Shown: one piece after another, positions 1 through 9,194 of the stretch
How positions within the stretch are numbered: the first letter of the stretch is position 1
Layout: every line of letters begins with the position of its first letter
DNA from: a virus
Direction: 5' to 3' (one strand)
Length of the DNA stretch: 29,633 nucleotides
Virus record (IMG/VR): IMGVR_UViG_3300021959_000266
Location: 1 to 29,633 of that record
Program-made: the position numbers and the translations under genes
Notes under the pieces: generated by a model
The model's database searches: none
What the model saw: only the letters and a program-made list of their open reading frames with translations
What the model was told of the DNA's origin: nothing

Positions 1-1164
1 ATTCTTAACAAAGGTAATATAGAATTTGCAAATGATAGTAAGGTGGTTGCAGCTGCAACATCTTCATCTTCTATTAGGGGATTATCTATCAACCTACTCT
101 ACTTAGATGAGTTTGCATTCGTTGAAGATGCAGAGACATTCTACACTGCAACATACCCTGTGGTTACCTCAGGTAGGGATTCTAAGGTTATTATCACGTC
201 TACTGCAAATGGTGTGGGTAATATGTTTCATAAGATATACGAGAGTGCAGTGCATGGGAATAGTGAATATAAACATTTCACTATTAACTGGTATGATGTG
301 CCAGGCCGTGATGAAGAGTGGAAAAAAATTACCATTGCAAACACTTCAGAGATGCAATTTGAACAAGAGTATGGAAACTCATTTATAGGAACAGGTTCAA
401 CTTTAATAAATTCAGACACATTATTGGGTCTCCGTGCAATAGACCCCCATTGGACTAAAGATAATATAAATATATTCAAACAACCTATTGAAGGTCATAC
501 TTACATTTGCACTGTTGATGTTTCAAAAGGAAGAGGTTTAGATTATTCTACTTTTTCTATATTCGACATATCAACAAAACCATTTGAGCAGGTTGCAACT
601 TACAGAGATAATATGTTATCTCCGATGTTGCTTCCCGATGTAATCAATAAATATGCAACTCCGTATAATACACCTTTAGTAGTAATTGAAAATAATGCAG
701 AAGGTGGAATGGTTGCAACACAGTTGCACTACGATATCGAATACGAAAATGTATTCAGACAAGGTCAAACTAAGGCTGAAGATATCGGTGTAACTATGAA
801 TAAAAAGATCAAAAGAATTGGTTGTGCAACATTAAAAGAACTACTAGAAGAAAAAAGATTATCTATAGTAGACAGACACACGATTACTGAACTTATGACG
901 TTTGTGGTAAAAGGTTCGTCATTTGAAGCAGATAAAGGTTATCATGATGATATGGTGACAACATTAACATTATTCAGTTGGTTTGTTGCTACTGATTATT
1001 TTGCACACGTATCAAACAATAAAGTGAAGGAACTTTTGTATTCAGAACAACAAAAACTTATCGAAAATGATATGTTACCTGCGGGAATCTTCGGAGCCCA
1101 AGAAGCTGCAGAAGAACAGTCTTTTGTAGATAACGAGGGAACAAAGTGGTTTTCGGTAATTTAG
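1..1164 (+). CDS. 17: Terminase large subunit gp17, 3' part
   Basis: The frame is open from base 1, so the gene begins before the window; 387 residues and the stop are present. gp17 is the packaging motor that translocates DNA into the prohead and cuts the concatemer. The visible part starts just before the ATPase Walker B (LLYLDEF, acidic pair at 106-111), followed by the STANG coupling motif. The RNase H-like nuclease domain follows, with three acidic ligands in TVDVSKGRG (Asp at 517-519), VIENNAEG (Glu at 688-690) and YHDDM (Asp near 946-951). Walker A must lie upstream and is not visible. The next gene is the sheath gp18, as in other T4-like phages. I see no damage in the visible portion. 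Confidence 0.97.
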   Translation: MLNKGNIEFANDSKVVAAATSSSSIRGLSINLLYLDEFAFVEDAETFYTATYPVVTSGRDSKVIITSTANGVGNMFHKIYESAVHGNSEYKHFTINWYDVPGRDEEWKKITIANTSEMQFEQEYGNSFIGTGSTLINSDTLLGLRAIDPHWTKDNINIFKQPIEGHTYICTVDVSKGRGLDYSTFSIFDISTKPFEQVATYRDNMLSPMLLPDVINKYATPYNTPLVVIENNAEGGMVATQLHYDIEYENVFRQGQTKAEDIGVTMNKKIKRIGCATLKELLEEKRLSIVDRHTITELMTFVVKGSSFEADKGYHDDMVTTLTLFSWFVATDYFAHVSNNKVKELLYSEQQKLIENDMLPAGIFGAQEAAEEQSFVDNEGTKWFSVI

Positions 1165-1186
1165 TTATTGTTGAGAATATTAAAGT

Positions 1187-1194
1187 TATAAATA
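1187..1194 (+). promoter_or_regulatory. T4-type late promoter before gp18
   Basis: Exact TATAAATA, the sequence recognised by gp55-RNA polymerase in T4. It lies 41 bases before the sheath ATG, leaving a normal leader with a ribosome binding site (caggag). Confidence 0.85.
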
Positions 1195-1235
1195 CATCAG
1201 AGTAACAAAACTTTTTACATTAACAGGAGAAAAGT

Positions 1236-3248
1236 ATGGCATTTCAAGTATCACCAGGCGTTCAGGTCTCAGAAATAGACCTAACAAATGTTGTTCCCGC
1301 CGTATCATCAACTACAGGTGCATTCGCTGGGACATTTCAATGGGGCCCTGTTGATGAAGTAGTAACAGTTTCAGATAGTAAGGGTTTAGTGAATACATTC
1401 TTTACACCTGCCAATACAAATGCTGGAGCTGAAGACTTTTATTCAGCAGAAGCATTCCTAAAGTATGGGTCATCACTAAGAGTGGTGAGAATTAATTCAA
1501 CTGGACTTTACAGTGCAAACCAATCTGCGAGCGGTTCGACACTACTGAAAAATCATTCAGACTACGAAAACACATATAGAGATGGTGGTCAAAGTGGAAC
1601 AGTCGGTAGATGGATAGCAAGATGTGCAGGTGCATTAGGAAACTCAATTAAGGTTTCTGTTTGTGCATCAACAAATGCATATTTCAATGCAGCTGTCACA
1701 ACCACATCTGCAACATCAGCTGTAGGAGCTACAACAGTATCAGTAACTGATGCAGATGTTTTCACAGTTAGAGACATTATTAAATTTACAGGTCATAACA
1801 CGATGTATCGTGTTACTGCACTTGATAACAGTGTAGGTGCAGAGACAATCACAATTGAAGCATTAAACAACCCAGCTGGAACAGGATTAACATCATCTGT
1901 CACAAGTGGTGCAAACATAGACCGTTATTGGGAATTCTATGCATCATTTGATAAAGCACCAGGCTCATCAGCAGGTGCAACTAACGCAGGTGCTGGACAA
2001 GACGAAATTCACATTGTAGTTGTTGATGAAGACGGAGCAATTTCAGGTGTTAGACACACTATTTTAGAAACATTCGGATTCGTTTCATTAGCTTCAGACG
2101 CTAAAGACGCACAAGGACAATCAAACTACTACAGAAACGTAGTGGAAAGAGATTCACAATGGGTTTACTGGTCAGGACACTCAACATCAATTTTTGTTGC
2201 AGCAAACGATGACATTACACATGCAGAATCAGTAACATATCAATCAAATACAGGATTCTTAAGACCTGGCGCACCGATCAATGATTCATTGGCAGGTGGT
2301 GCTGACGGTAGATCACCTACAGCAGGTCAGAAGACTGGTGCATGGGACGATCATTTTGCAGACGGAGAGTCAGTAGACATATCATTCTTAATCGTTGGTT
2401 CAACTAGAACAGATGATGGAACTGGTTCAGATCAAGACACAGTATCCGATCACAACACAATTGTCAATGCAGCTATTCAAATTTGTGAAACTAGAAAAGA
2501 TTGTATGACAATTTGTTCACCAAGAAGAACATCATTAGTTGGTGTTTCAGGTGAATCAACACAAACAGTAAACGTTTTAGCAGATGTATCTTCAGTAACA
2601 TCATCATCATATGCAGTCGTAGACTCAGGATGGGTGTATACATATGACAGATACAACGATAGATACGTTTGGATTCCTGCAAACGGTCACACAGCAGGTA
2701 TCATGGCTAGATCAGACCTTTTAAGAGACCCATGGTTCTCACCAGCTGGATTCTCAAGAGGTCAATACTTAGGTATCACTAAACTTGCTTTCAACCCTAA
2801 GAAAGCATCTAGAGACGACCTATACAGAGGAAGAGTTAACCCTGTGGTTACATTCCCTGGCCAAGGAACAGTTTTATTTGGTGACAAAACAATGTTATCA
2901 TCACCTTCAGCATTTGATAGAATCAATGTAAGAAGATTGTTCATTGTTCTAGAGAAAGCAATTGCAACAGCAGCTAAAGCACAACTCTTTGAATTCAACG
3001 ATGCATTCACAAGAGCACAATTTAGATCAGCAGTTGAACCTTTCTTAAGAGATGTGAAGAATAGAAGAGGACTTGTAGACTTCTCAGTTATTTGTGACGA
3101 AACAAATAATACTGATACAGTGATTGATAGAAACGAATTTGTTTGTTCAATCTTTGTGAAACCTGCAAGATCAATCAACTTCATTACCTTGAACTTTGTA
3201 GCTGCAAGAAGTGGTGTTAATTTCGAAGAAATCTACGGAGCAGTTTAA
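1236..3248 (+). CDS. 18: Contractile tail sheath protein gp18
   Basis: 670 residues, close to T4 gp18 (659). It polymerises around the tail tube and contracts to drive the tube through the host envelope. The N-terminus (MAFQVSPGVQVSEIDLTNVV) is the classical start of sheath proteins. The C-terminal part, with the SPAGFSRG-type loop, the NPKKASRDDLYRGRVNP segment and a final domain ending FVAARSGVNFEEIYGAV, is the conserved sheath core. The ATG follows a strong Shine-Dalgarno (caggag). A late promoter lies upstream and the tube gene starts 13 bases after the stop. Confidence 0.97.
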   Translation: MAFQVSPGVQVSEIDLTNVVPAVSSTTGAFAGTFQWGPVDEVVTVSDSKGLVNTFFTPANTNAGAEDFYSAEAFLKYGSSLRVVRINSTGLYSANQSASGSTLLKNHSDYENTYRDGGQSGTVGRWIARCAGALGNSIKVSVCASTNAYFNAAVTTTSATSAVGATTVSVTDADVFTVRDIIKFTGHNTMYRVTALDNSVGAETITIEALNNPAGTGLTSSVTSGANIDRYWEFYASFDKAPGSSAGATNAGAGQDEIHIVVVDEDGAISGVRHTILETFGFVSLASDAKDAQGQSNYYRNVVERDSQWVYWSGHSTSIFVAANDDITHAESVTYQSNTGFLRPGAPINDSLAGGADGRSPTAGQKTGAWDDHFADGESVDISFLIVGSTRTDDGTGSDQDTVSDHNTIVNAAIQICETRKDCMTICSPRRTSLVGVSGESTQTVNVLADVSSVTSSSYAVVDSGWVYTYDRYNDRYVWIPANGHTAGIMARSDLLRDPWFSPAGFSRGQYLGITKLAFNPKKASRDDLYRGRVNPVVTFPGQGTVLFGDKTMLSSPSAFDRINVRRLFIVLEKAIATAAKAQLFEFNDAFTRAQFRSAVEPFLRDVKNRRGLVDFSVICDETNNTDTVIDRNEFVCSIFVKPARSINFITLNFVAARSGVNFEEIYGAV

Positions 3249-3261
3249 GGAGTAAAGAAAA

Positions 3262-3759
3262 ATGGCAACAATAGATCAATTTAAAGCTCAGTTAATCGGT
3301 GGTGGCCCAAGAGCTAACCGATTTAAAATCTTTATTCCTCGTGCAGGAGATAAAATCGAATTCCTTGCAAAAGCTGGTAACATTCCTTCTGCAACACTTG
3401 GTGTTGTTGAAGTGCAATGGAGAGGCTCAGTTCTTAAACTGGCTGGAGATAGAACTTTCGAAAACTGGACAGTATCAATCATCAACGATGTAGAATTCTC
3501 TGCAAGAACAGCTCTAGAAGCATGGCAGACAGAGATTCAAGAACTTGGTGGTGGAAACGGTTCAACTACAACAGACTACTTGATCTCAAGAGCATTTGTA
3601 GAACAGTTGGGTAAAGACGACTCAGTGCTTGCAAGATATGAATTCTTCAACATGTTCCCTGTAAATATTGGTGCAATCGAACTATCTCACGAGACAGTCG
3701 ATTCATTGGAGCAGTTTGATGTTGAATTCGCATTCTCTCACTGGGAAAGAGTTATTTAA
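3262..3759 (+). CDS. 19: Tail tube protein gp19
   Basis: 165 residues versus 163 in T4 gp19. It forms the stacked hexameric inner tail tube through which DNA passes. Visible family features are the short N-terminus leading into ANRFKIFIP, a beta-rich core with KAGNIPSATLGVVEV and NWTVSIINDVEF, and the C-terminal FDVEFAFSHWERV strand typical of the gp19 family. The start follows a ggag site 13 bases after gp18. A second, more divergent gp19-like protein occurs at 9765-10301. Confidence 0.96.
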   Translation: MATIDQFKAQLIGGGPRANRFKIFIPRAGDKIEFLAKAGNIPSATLGVVEVQWRGSVLKLAGDRTFENWTVSIINDVEFSARTALEAWQTEIQELGGGNGSTTTDYLISRAFVEQLGKDDSVLARYEFFNMFPVNIGAIELSHETVDSLEQFDVEFAFSHWERVI

Positions 3760-3788
3760 TTTAGTGAAATATACCTTCCTTAGGGGTA

Positions 3789-3796
3789 TATAAATA
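3789..3796 (+). promoter_or_regulatory. Late promoter five bases before the portal ATG
   Basis: Exact TATAAATA, then TAGTT, then ATG at 3802. With T4 late-promoter geometry the transcript would start at or next to the A of the ATG. The nearest purine-rich site (AGGGG, 3782-3786) lies upstream of the predicted start and would not be in that mRNA. Confidence 0.8.
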
Positions 3797-3801
3797 TAGT
3801 T

Positions 3802-5337
3802 ATGGAAATATTTGGGTTTGAAATAACTCGTAAAAAAGACGAGTTACGAAATATCGAGGTCACAAAAGCACCATCTTTTGTGCCACCTGTTGATGATGAT
3901 GGGACACCCGTCATTCAACAACAGCCTGGTGGTTTTGCACTAGGTGGAGCATATGGTGCTTTCGTAGACTTTGAAGGTGGTATTAAGAATGAGGTTGAAC
4001 TCATTCGTAGATATCGTGAAGCCTCCTTGGTTCCTGAAGTAGATTCAGCTATTGAGGATATTGTCAATGAGTGTATCACTTCTGATTCAGCAGACAGGAT
4101 TGTGTCACTCGATCTCAGAGATGTTAAACTCTCTGACAGTATCAAGAAAAAGATACAAGACGAGTTTGCACACATCTTATCTTTAATGAAGTTCAATCAG
4201 AACTCTCATGAAATAGTCAGAAAATGGTATATTGATGGAAGGGTTTACTTCCATAAAGTTGTTGACCCTGAAAGACCACAAGCTGGTATCGTAGATATCA
4301 GAAACATTGACCCTCTTAAAATTAAGAAGGTTAGAAATGTTGAAAAAGAAAAAGACCCTAAAACTAAGGTCGATAGAATTAAAAAGGTTGAAGAATTTTA
4401 TGTCTTCAACGACAAAGGATTTGATAAGAGTGGAACCATTGATGGGACTGCTCTTAAAATTGCACCTGAAGCAGTATCATATACAACTTCAGGTTTACTT
4501 GACTACACAAAGAATGTAGTAGTTGGGTATCTGCATAAGGCATTGAAAACTGCAAACCAGTTGTCAATGATGGAAGATGCACTTGTAATCTATAGGATTT
4601 CAAGAGCTCCTGAAAGAAGAATCTTCTACATTGATGTTGGAAACTTACCAAAAGCAAAAGCAGAACAATACCTTTCAGATGTAATGAACAAGTATAGAAA
4701 TAAACTTGTTTATAATGCACAGACAGGTGAGATCAAAGATGATCGTAAACACATGTCTATGTTAGAAGACTTCTGGCTTCCTCGTAGAGAAGGTGGAAGA
4801 GGAACGGAGATTTCAACTCTGCCAGGCGGACAAAACCTTTCAGAGATTGAAGATATCGAATACTTCAAGAAGAAGTTATATCGTGCATTAAATGTTCCTG
4901 TATCTAGAATGGAGTCCGACAATGGATTTAACATGGGTCGTGCTTCAGAGATTTCTAGAGATGAACTTAAGTTTAATAAGTTCACAAACAGACTTCAGAA
5001 GAAGTTTGCAAGAGTTTTTACAGATATGCTTAGAACTCAAGTAGTTCTAAAAAATATTGTGAGTGCAGAAGAATTTGATCATTTCAAAGACTTCTTACTT
5101 TACGATTTTGCAACCGACAACCATTTTACAGAGTTGAAGGAAAGTGAAATCATGAGAGAGAGATTTGATACTCTCTCACAAGCATCTGAGTATGCAGGTA
5201 AATACTTCTCACATGAATACATTAGGAAGTATATACTTAGACAGACAGAAGATGAAATTAAGATCATCGATCAACAGATTGCAGCTGAAAAAGATGCAGG
5301 TGAGGACGATGAAGACGAACAAGGTTTCGATTTTTAG
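3802..5337 (+). CDS. 20: Portal protein gp20
   Basis: 511 residues (T4 gp20: 524). It forms the dodecameric portal vertex that nucleates the prohead, docks the terminase and joins head to tail. Recognisable blocks are RRYREASLVPEVDSAIEDIV near residue 65, RKWYIDGRVYFHKVVDPERP near 145, SGLLDYTKNVVVGYLHKALK, ALVIYRISRAPERRIFYIDV and MLEDFWLPRREGGRGTEIST in the middle, and the acidic C-terminal tail. The start MEIFGFEITRKK resembles marine T4-like portals, which supports this ATG although it sits only five bases after a late promoter and lacks a well-placed Shine-Dalgarno. Confidence 0.97.
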   Translation: MEIFGFEITRKKDELRNIEVTKAPSFVPPVDDDGTPVIQQQPGGFALGGAYGAFVDFEGGIKNEVELIRRYREASLVPEVDSAIEDIVNECITSDSADRIVSLDLRDVKLSDSIKKKIQDEFAHILSLMKFNQNSHEIVRKWYIDGRVYFHKVVDPERPQAGIVDIRNIDPLKIKKVRNVEKEKDPKTKVDRIKKVEEFYVFNDKGFDKSGTIDGTALKIAPEAVSYTTSGLLDYTKNVVVGYLHKALKTANQLSMMEDALVIYRISRAPERRIFYIDVGNLPKAKAEQYLSDVMNKYRNKLVYNAQTGEIKDDRKHMSMLEDFWLPRREGGRGTEISTLPGGQNLSEIEDIEYFKKKLYRALNVPVSRMESDNGFNMGRASEISRDELKFNKFTNRLQKKFARVFTDMLRTQVVLKNIVSAEEFDHFKDFLLYDFATDNHFTELKESEIMRERFDTLSQASEYAGKYFSHEYIRKYILRQTEDEIKIIDQQIAAEKDAGEDDEDEQGFDF

Positions 5338-5346
5338 GAGTAGACT

Positions 5347-5517
5347 ATGAGTGAAATAGCAAACAAAATAGTAGATGCAATTCACAACGGTGAGCTAAGT
5401 GATGCAAAGGAACTTGTATTTCAAGGAATGAAAGAGAAAGCTGCAAGTGCAGTGGACATGAAAAGAGTTGAGATGCAGGTAGATTGGATTTCTGACAAAG
5501 AGGAAACAGAAGAGTAA
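5347..5517 (+). CDS. Small prohead-core-like protein (gp67 position)
   Basis: 56 residues, starting MSEIANKIVDAIHNGELSDA. The ribosome binding site (taggag) overlaps the portal stop, and the stop overlaps the next ATG (TAATG), so translation is coupled. In T4 the order 20-67-68-21-22-23 puts the prohead core protein gp67 here. The helical, charged composition and acidic end (DKEETEE) fit a small core protein. The functional call rests on position and size, not on detectable identity to T4 gp67. Confidence 0.65.
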   Translation: MSEIANKIVDAIHNGELSDAKELVFQGMKEKAASAVDMKRVEMQVDWISDKEETEE

Positions 5518-5816
5518 TGAAAACTTTCTCTCAAATGAGAACAGAATTGAACGAAGCAACGTTCAAAGTCCCTTCAGGTGAAAAAGAACTGAAGAGGGAT
5601 ACTGTTCGTGCAGGGAGTAAAAAGTTTGAGTTAGTGTTTGTTCAGAATAAAAAAAGAAAAGTCGAAGTGTATCTTGATGGTAACAATTTTGGACAAGAGT
5701 TCAAAGACCTTCAAGCTGCAGAAAAAGAAATGAAAGACATCAAGGGAGTTTTATCACAAATGGAAGACTTCTCTATCGATGAATTTAAGGAGTTTTTCAA
5801 TGAAGTTAATATCTGA
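5517..5816 (+). CDS. Prohead-core-like protein (gp68 position)
   Basis: 99 residues, starting MKTFSQMRTELNEATFKV. The MK(T/S)FxxF/M...E start is common among prohead and virion proteins of marine T4-like phages and recurs at the 17390 gene. The middle is a predicted beta segment (KKFELVFVQNKKRKVEVYLDG) followed by charged helices. It overlaps the previous stop by one base and the protease gene by 17 bases. By synteny it would be a component of the internal scaffold core, processed or expelled during maturation. Position carries the assignment. Confidence 0.6.
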   Translation: MKTFSQMRTELNEATFKVPSGEKELKRDTVRAGSKKFELVFVQNKKRKVEVYLDGNNFGQEFKDLQAAEKEMKDIKGVLSQMEDFSIDEFKEFFNEVNI

Positions 5817-6453
5817 ATTTAACGACTATGCTATTTCACCCGTTATAGTTGAACAAAACGAAAACGGTAAAAAAGATTACTTTATCGAAGGTGTCTTTAT
5901 GCAGTCCGAAATCAAAAACAGAAATGGACGTGTATATCCTAAAGAAATCATGTTAAAAGAAGTTAACAGATATAGAAAGACGTTCATCGATCAAAAACGT
6001 GCATTTGGGGAACTCGGACACCCTGAAGGCCCAACAATTAATTTAGACAGAGTGTCACATCTTATTACTTCTTTAGAAGAAGATAACAATAATTTTGTGG
6101 GACGTGCAAAAATTTTATCCACACCAAATGGTATGATTGTAAGAAATCTTATCGATGATGGTGCAAAACTAGGTGTTTCATCAAGAGGTCTAGGTTCACT
6201 AGAACAAAAAGGTGACTCACAATACGTTAAAAACGATTTCCAATTAGCAACTGCAGCTGATATAGTTGCAGACCCATCTGCACCCGAAGCCTTCGTAGAA
6301 GGTATTATGGAAGGTGTAGAATGGATTTACGAAAACGGAAGACTAAAATCTCTTAATGTAGAACAGATGAGAGAAGAACTTATGACTGCAAAACGTCATA
6401 AATTAGAAGAAACCAAGTTAAATATATGGAAAAGGTTCGTTGAGAGTCTATAA
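5800..6453 (+). CDS. 21: Prohead maturation protease gp21
   Basis: 217 residues from ATG 5800 (T4 gp21: 212). This start has a Shine-Dalgarno (aaggag, 5787-5792) at ideal spacing; an in-frame codon at 5779 lies further up without a site. gp21 is a herpesvirus-type serine protease that cleaves the scaffold and the capsid N-terminus inside the prohead. The conserved block FMQSEIKNRNGRVYPKEIM is near residue 34. The catalytic His is in GELGHPEG (His74) and the catalytic Ser is in GVSSRG (Ser127/128). A probable substrate site is visible in gp23 (LSE, residues 50-52). Confidence 0.95.
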   Translation: MKLISEFNDYAISPVIVEQNENGKKDYFIEGVFMQSEIKNRNGRVYPKEIMLKEVNRYRKTFIDQKRAFGELGHPEGPTINLDRVSHLITSLEEDNNNFVGRAKILSTPNGMIVRNLIDDGAKLGVSSRGLGSLEQKGDSQYVKNDFQLATAADIVADPSAPEAFVEGIMEGVEWIYENGRLKSLNVEQMREELMTAKRHKLEETKLNIWKRFVESL

Positions 6454-6455
6454 CA

Positions 6456-6463
6456 TATAAATA
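6456..6463 (+). promoter_or_regulatory. T4-type late promoter before gp22
   Basis: Exact TATAAATA just after the gp21 stop and 29 bases before the gp22 ATG, with a caggag site between. It probably gives a separate transcript for the abundant scaffold and capsid proteins. Confidence 0.85.
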
Positions 6464-6492
6464 AAAAAGAAAAACTCAAACAGGAGAAAAAC

Positions 6493-7833
6493 ATGGCAGA
6501 GTTAGATAAAAACCTAGAAGCAGTTGTAGAGGCAAACCAGCCTGATACACAAGCTGAAAAAGGTGACAAAAAACCTGTAAAACAAGGTTCATCTGATGCC
6601 GCTAAAATTGAAAGTGGTAAAGGTGAAGTCGTCAAACCTGAAGAAAATCCTGTTGACAAAGCTGTTGATTCAGTAGATAAAGCTGAAAACGGAGTTAAGC
6701 CTGTTAAGGGTGATGACCAACAAAAAGGTGCATCAGCTCCTGAGAAGGGTGCAAAATTAAAAGAAGGTGAAGAAGATTCTACTAAAGATGAAGTTAAACT
6801 TTCTAAAATGGAATCCATCAAGGCTATCGTCAACACAATGAAGGAAATGAGTAAGGAAGAACTTCAGAAAACATTCGGGTCTATATCCGAAGAAGAAGTT
6901 GACGAGTCCTTGACAAAGGCAGAAGTCGCTAGAAAAATAGTAGAAACCCTTAAAGGCATGGACGAAGCAGACGTTGCTAAGTTCTCAGAGTCTTGGATGA
7001 AAAAAGGCGAAGAAGAAGAAGAGGAAGAAGAAGTGAAGAAAGAGGAAGTTAAAGTTGAAGAATCAACAGAACTTGAATCTTCTTTAGTTGAGATTGAAGT
7101 AGAAGACGACCTTAATGCAATCTCAGAAGCACTTGAACTTTCAGAAGAAAATGCTGAAAAAGCAAGAACTATCTTCAAAGCAGCCGTTCAATCCAAAGTT
7201 TCAGAAATTAAAGAACAACTTGAGTCACAATACTCAGAAGAATTACAAACCTCAGTAGAAAAAGTCAAATCTGATTTATCAGAAGCAGTTGACAAATATC
7301 TATCATATTGTGCAGAAGAGTGGACGAAAGAAAACGAACTCGCAATTGAGAGAGGTTTGAGATCAGAAATGACCGAAAACTTTATCGAAGGATTAAAGAC
7401 ATTATTCGTAGAACACTACGTTGATGTTCCTGAAGACAAGTATAATGTCATTGATGAACTCGCAAATCGTCTTGAAGAGATGGAAGCAAAACTTGACGGA
7501 GAAGTCCAAAGAAATATGGAAATATCTGAAGAGAATGACCACCTCAAGAGAGGCAACATCGTGAGACAGGCAGGTGAAGACCTAACTGAATCACAAAAGG
7601 AAAAACTTGAATCACTAGCAAACGGTGTAGACTTCAAAGATGCAGAAGATTTCGCAGAGAAAATTTCTGAAATCAAAGAAGCCTATTTCGGTGTTAGAGG
7701 TGAAGAGTTAGCCGAAGAAACTATAGTAGAAGAAGGAACTGGTTCTTTCGAAGAAGAATCTTCAGAGAAAGTATTAGACCCAACTATTGCTAAATATTCT
7801 CAGGCAATTTCAAAACTTAAACCATTGGGATAA
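6493..7833 (+). CDS. 22: Prohead scaffold protein gp22, long form
   Basis: 446 residues against 269 in T4. It forms the internal core around which gp23 assembles and is later degraded by gp21. Residues 1 to about 100 are a low-complexity Lys/Glu/Pro/Asp region rich in GDKKPVK-like segments. An Ala-poor acidic stretch with runs of Glu (EEEEEEE near residue 175) follows, then a long predicted coiled coil (about 190-400). The last segment ends DPTIAKYSQAISKL, the conserved end of gp22 proteins. It lies directly upstream of gp23, with a late promoter and a strong ribosome binding site. Confidence 0.92.
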   Translation: MAELDKNLEAVVEANQPDTQAEKGDKKPVKQGSSDAAKIESGKGEVVKPEENPVDKAVDSVDKAENGVKPVKGDDQQKGASAPEKGAKLKEGEEDSTKDEVKLSKMESIKAIVNTMKEMSKEELQKTFGSISEEEVDESLTKAEVARKIVETLKGMDEADVAKFSESWMKKGEEEEEEEEVKKEEVKVEESTELESSLVEIEVEDDLNAISEALELSEENAEKARTIFKAAVQSKVSEIKEQLESQYSEELQTSVEKVKSDLSEAVDKYLSYCAEEWTKENELAIERGLRSEMTENFIEGLKTLFVEHYVDVPEDKYNVIDELANRLEEMEAKLDGEVQRNMEISEENDHLKRGNIVRQAGEDLTESQKEKLESLANGVDFKDAEDFAEKISEIKEAYFGVRGEELAEETIVEEGTGSFEEESSEKVLDPTIAKYSQAISKLKPLG

Positions 7834-7852
7834 ATTTAAAGGAGAACCTTCA

Positions 7853-9163
7853 ATGTTTTTATCAGAAAACTTACAAGAGAAGTGGCAGCCTATTCTAGAA
7901 CACTCTGATCTTCCTGAGATCAAAGACAACTACAAGAAAGCCGTTACTGCTGTTATCCTCGAAAACCAAGAAAGAGCTCTAAACGAAGATAGAGCTACTC
8001 TTTCCGAGGCAGCACCTTTAAATGCTACTGGAAGCTCTGCAATCAATAACTGGGATCCAATTTTGATCTCATTAGTGAGAAGAGCTATGCCAAATCTCGT
8101 TGCATACGACATTTGCGGTGTTCAACCAATGACAGGCCCTACAGGTCTTATCTTTGCTATGAAAGCAAGATACAATGATGACGAAGACGCTAACAGAGAA
8201 GATAAATCTGAAGCTTTGTTTAACGAAGCTAGAACAGGTTATTCTGCCGCTGCAGCAGCTGGTTCAACATCATTGGGTTCCGACCCTGTAGGTGACCCTT
8301 TCGACGCAACTGGCCCTGCTACTTATGCAGGTGATACAGTTGGTGGTATGTCAACAGCAACTGCTGAAGCACTTGGTGATTCATCAGGTAATGCTTTTGC
8401 TGAAATGGCATTCACAATCGAAAAGGCTACTGTTACTGCAAAATCCAGAGCGCTTAAAGCTGAATACACATTAGAACTTGCTCAAGACCTCAAAGCAATC
8501 CACGGTCTTGATGCAGAATCAGAACTTGCAAACATTCTTTCATCAGAAATTCTTGCAGAAATTAACCGTGAAGTTGTCAGAAATGTCAACCTTCAAGCAA
8601 AAGTCGGAGCAGCTGGAACAGCTGTGCCAGGCACATTCAACTTAGATGTTGATGCAAACGGTAGATGGTCTGTTGAGAAATTCAAAGGATTGTTGTTCCA
8701 AATCGAAAGAGAATCAAATGTTATCGCTAAAGAAACAAGAAGAGGTAAAGGTAACTTTATCCTTTGTTCTTCAGACGTAGCATCTGCTCTTTCAATGGCT
8801 GGTGTATTAGATTACACACCTGCTCTTAACACTTCATTAAACGTTGACGATACTGGCAATACATTTGCTGGTCTTCTAAACGGAAGAGTTAAAGTTTACA
8901 TCGACCCATATGCTGGTGTTGACTATATGACCGTTGGTTATAGAGGTTCAAACCCATACGATGCAGGTATGTTCTATTGCCCATACGTTCCATTACAAAT
9001 GGTTCGTGCCGTTGGTGAAAACACTTTCCAACCAAAAATTGGCTTCAAAACAAGATACGGAATGGTATCTAATCCTTTCGTTGGTGCTACACCAGCTTCA
9101 GGACTTGCTTCAGCAGGAACGAACCAATACTACAGAAAGATGGCAGTATCTAACATTCTGTAA
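7853..9163 (+). CDS. 23: Major capsid protein gp23
   Basis: 436 residues from ATG 7853, chosen because it follows aaaggag at proper spacing and gives the typical start MFLSENLQEKWQPIL. Upstream in-frame codons fall inside gp22. It is an HK97-fold shell protein, shorter than T4 gp23 (521) as usual in marine relatives. The N-terminal propeptide has the protease consensus L-x-E at residues 50-52, giving a mature protein beginning AAPLNATG. The conserved NWDPILISLVRRAMPNLVAYD, QPMTGPTGLIFAMKARY and late CPYVPLQMVRAVGENTFQP blocks are all present. A strong terminator follows. Confidence 0.97.
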   Translation: MFLSENLQEKWQPILEHSDLPEIKDNYKKAVTAVILENQERALNEDRATLSEAAPLNATGSSAINNWDPILISLVRRAMPNLVAYDICGVQPMTGPTGLIFAMKARYNDDEDANREDKSEALFNEARTGYSAAAAAGSTSLGSDPVGDPFDATGPATYAGDTVGGMSTATAEALGDSSGNAFAEMAFTIEKATVTAKSRALKAEYTLELAQDLKAIHGLDAESELANILSSEILAEINREVVRNVNLQAKVGAAGTAVPGTFNLDVDANGRWSVEKFKGLLFQIERESNVIAKETRRGKGNFILCSSDVASALSMAGVLDYTPALNTSLNVDDTGNTFAGLLNGRVKVYIDPYAGVDYMTVGYRGSNPYDAGMFYCPYVPLQMVRAVGENTFQPKIGFKTRYGMVSNPFVGATPASGLASAGTNQYYRKMAVSNIL

Positions 9164-9194
9164 ACAAAACAATAATAAACTTTTATTAATGTTT

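Noticed and set aside
2762-3184. 140-codon open frame on the - strand inside gp18
   Set aside because: Lies wholly within the sheath gene, has no ribosome binding site and no recognisable product; the strand has no other genes.
6396-6836. 146-codon Ser/Phe/Leu-rich open frame on the - strand
   Set aside because: Complement of the Lys/Glu-rich gp22 start; composition is the mirror of that low-complexity coding region.
7787-7852. Upstream in-frame start for gp23
   Set aside because: Inside gp22 without a ribosome binding site; the ATG at 7853 follows aaaggag and gives the family N-terminus.
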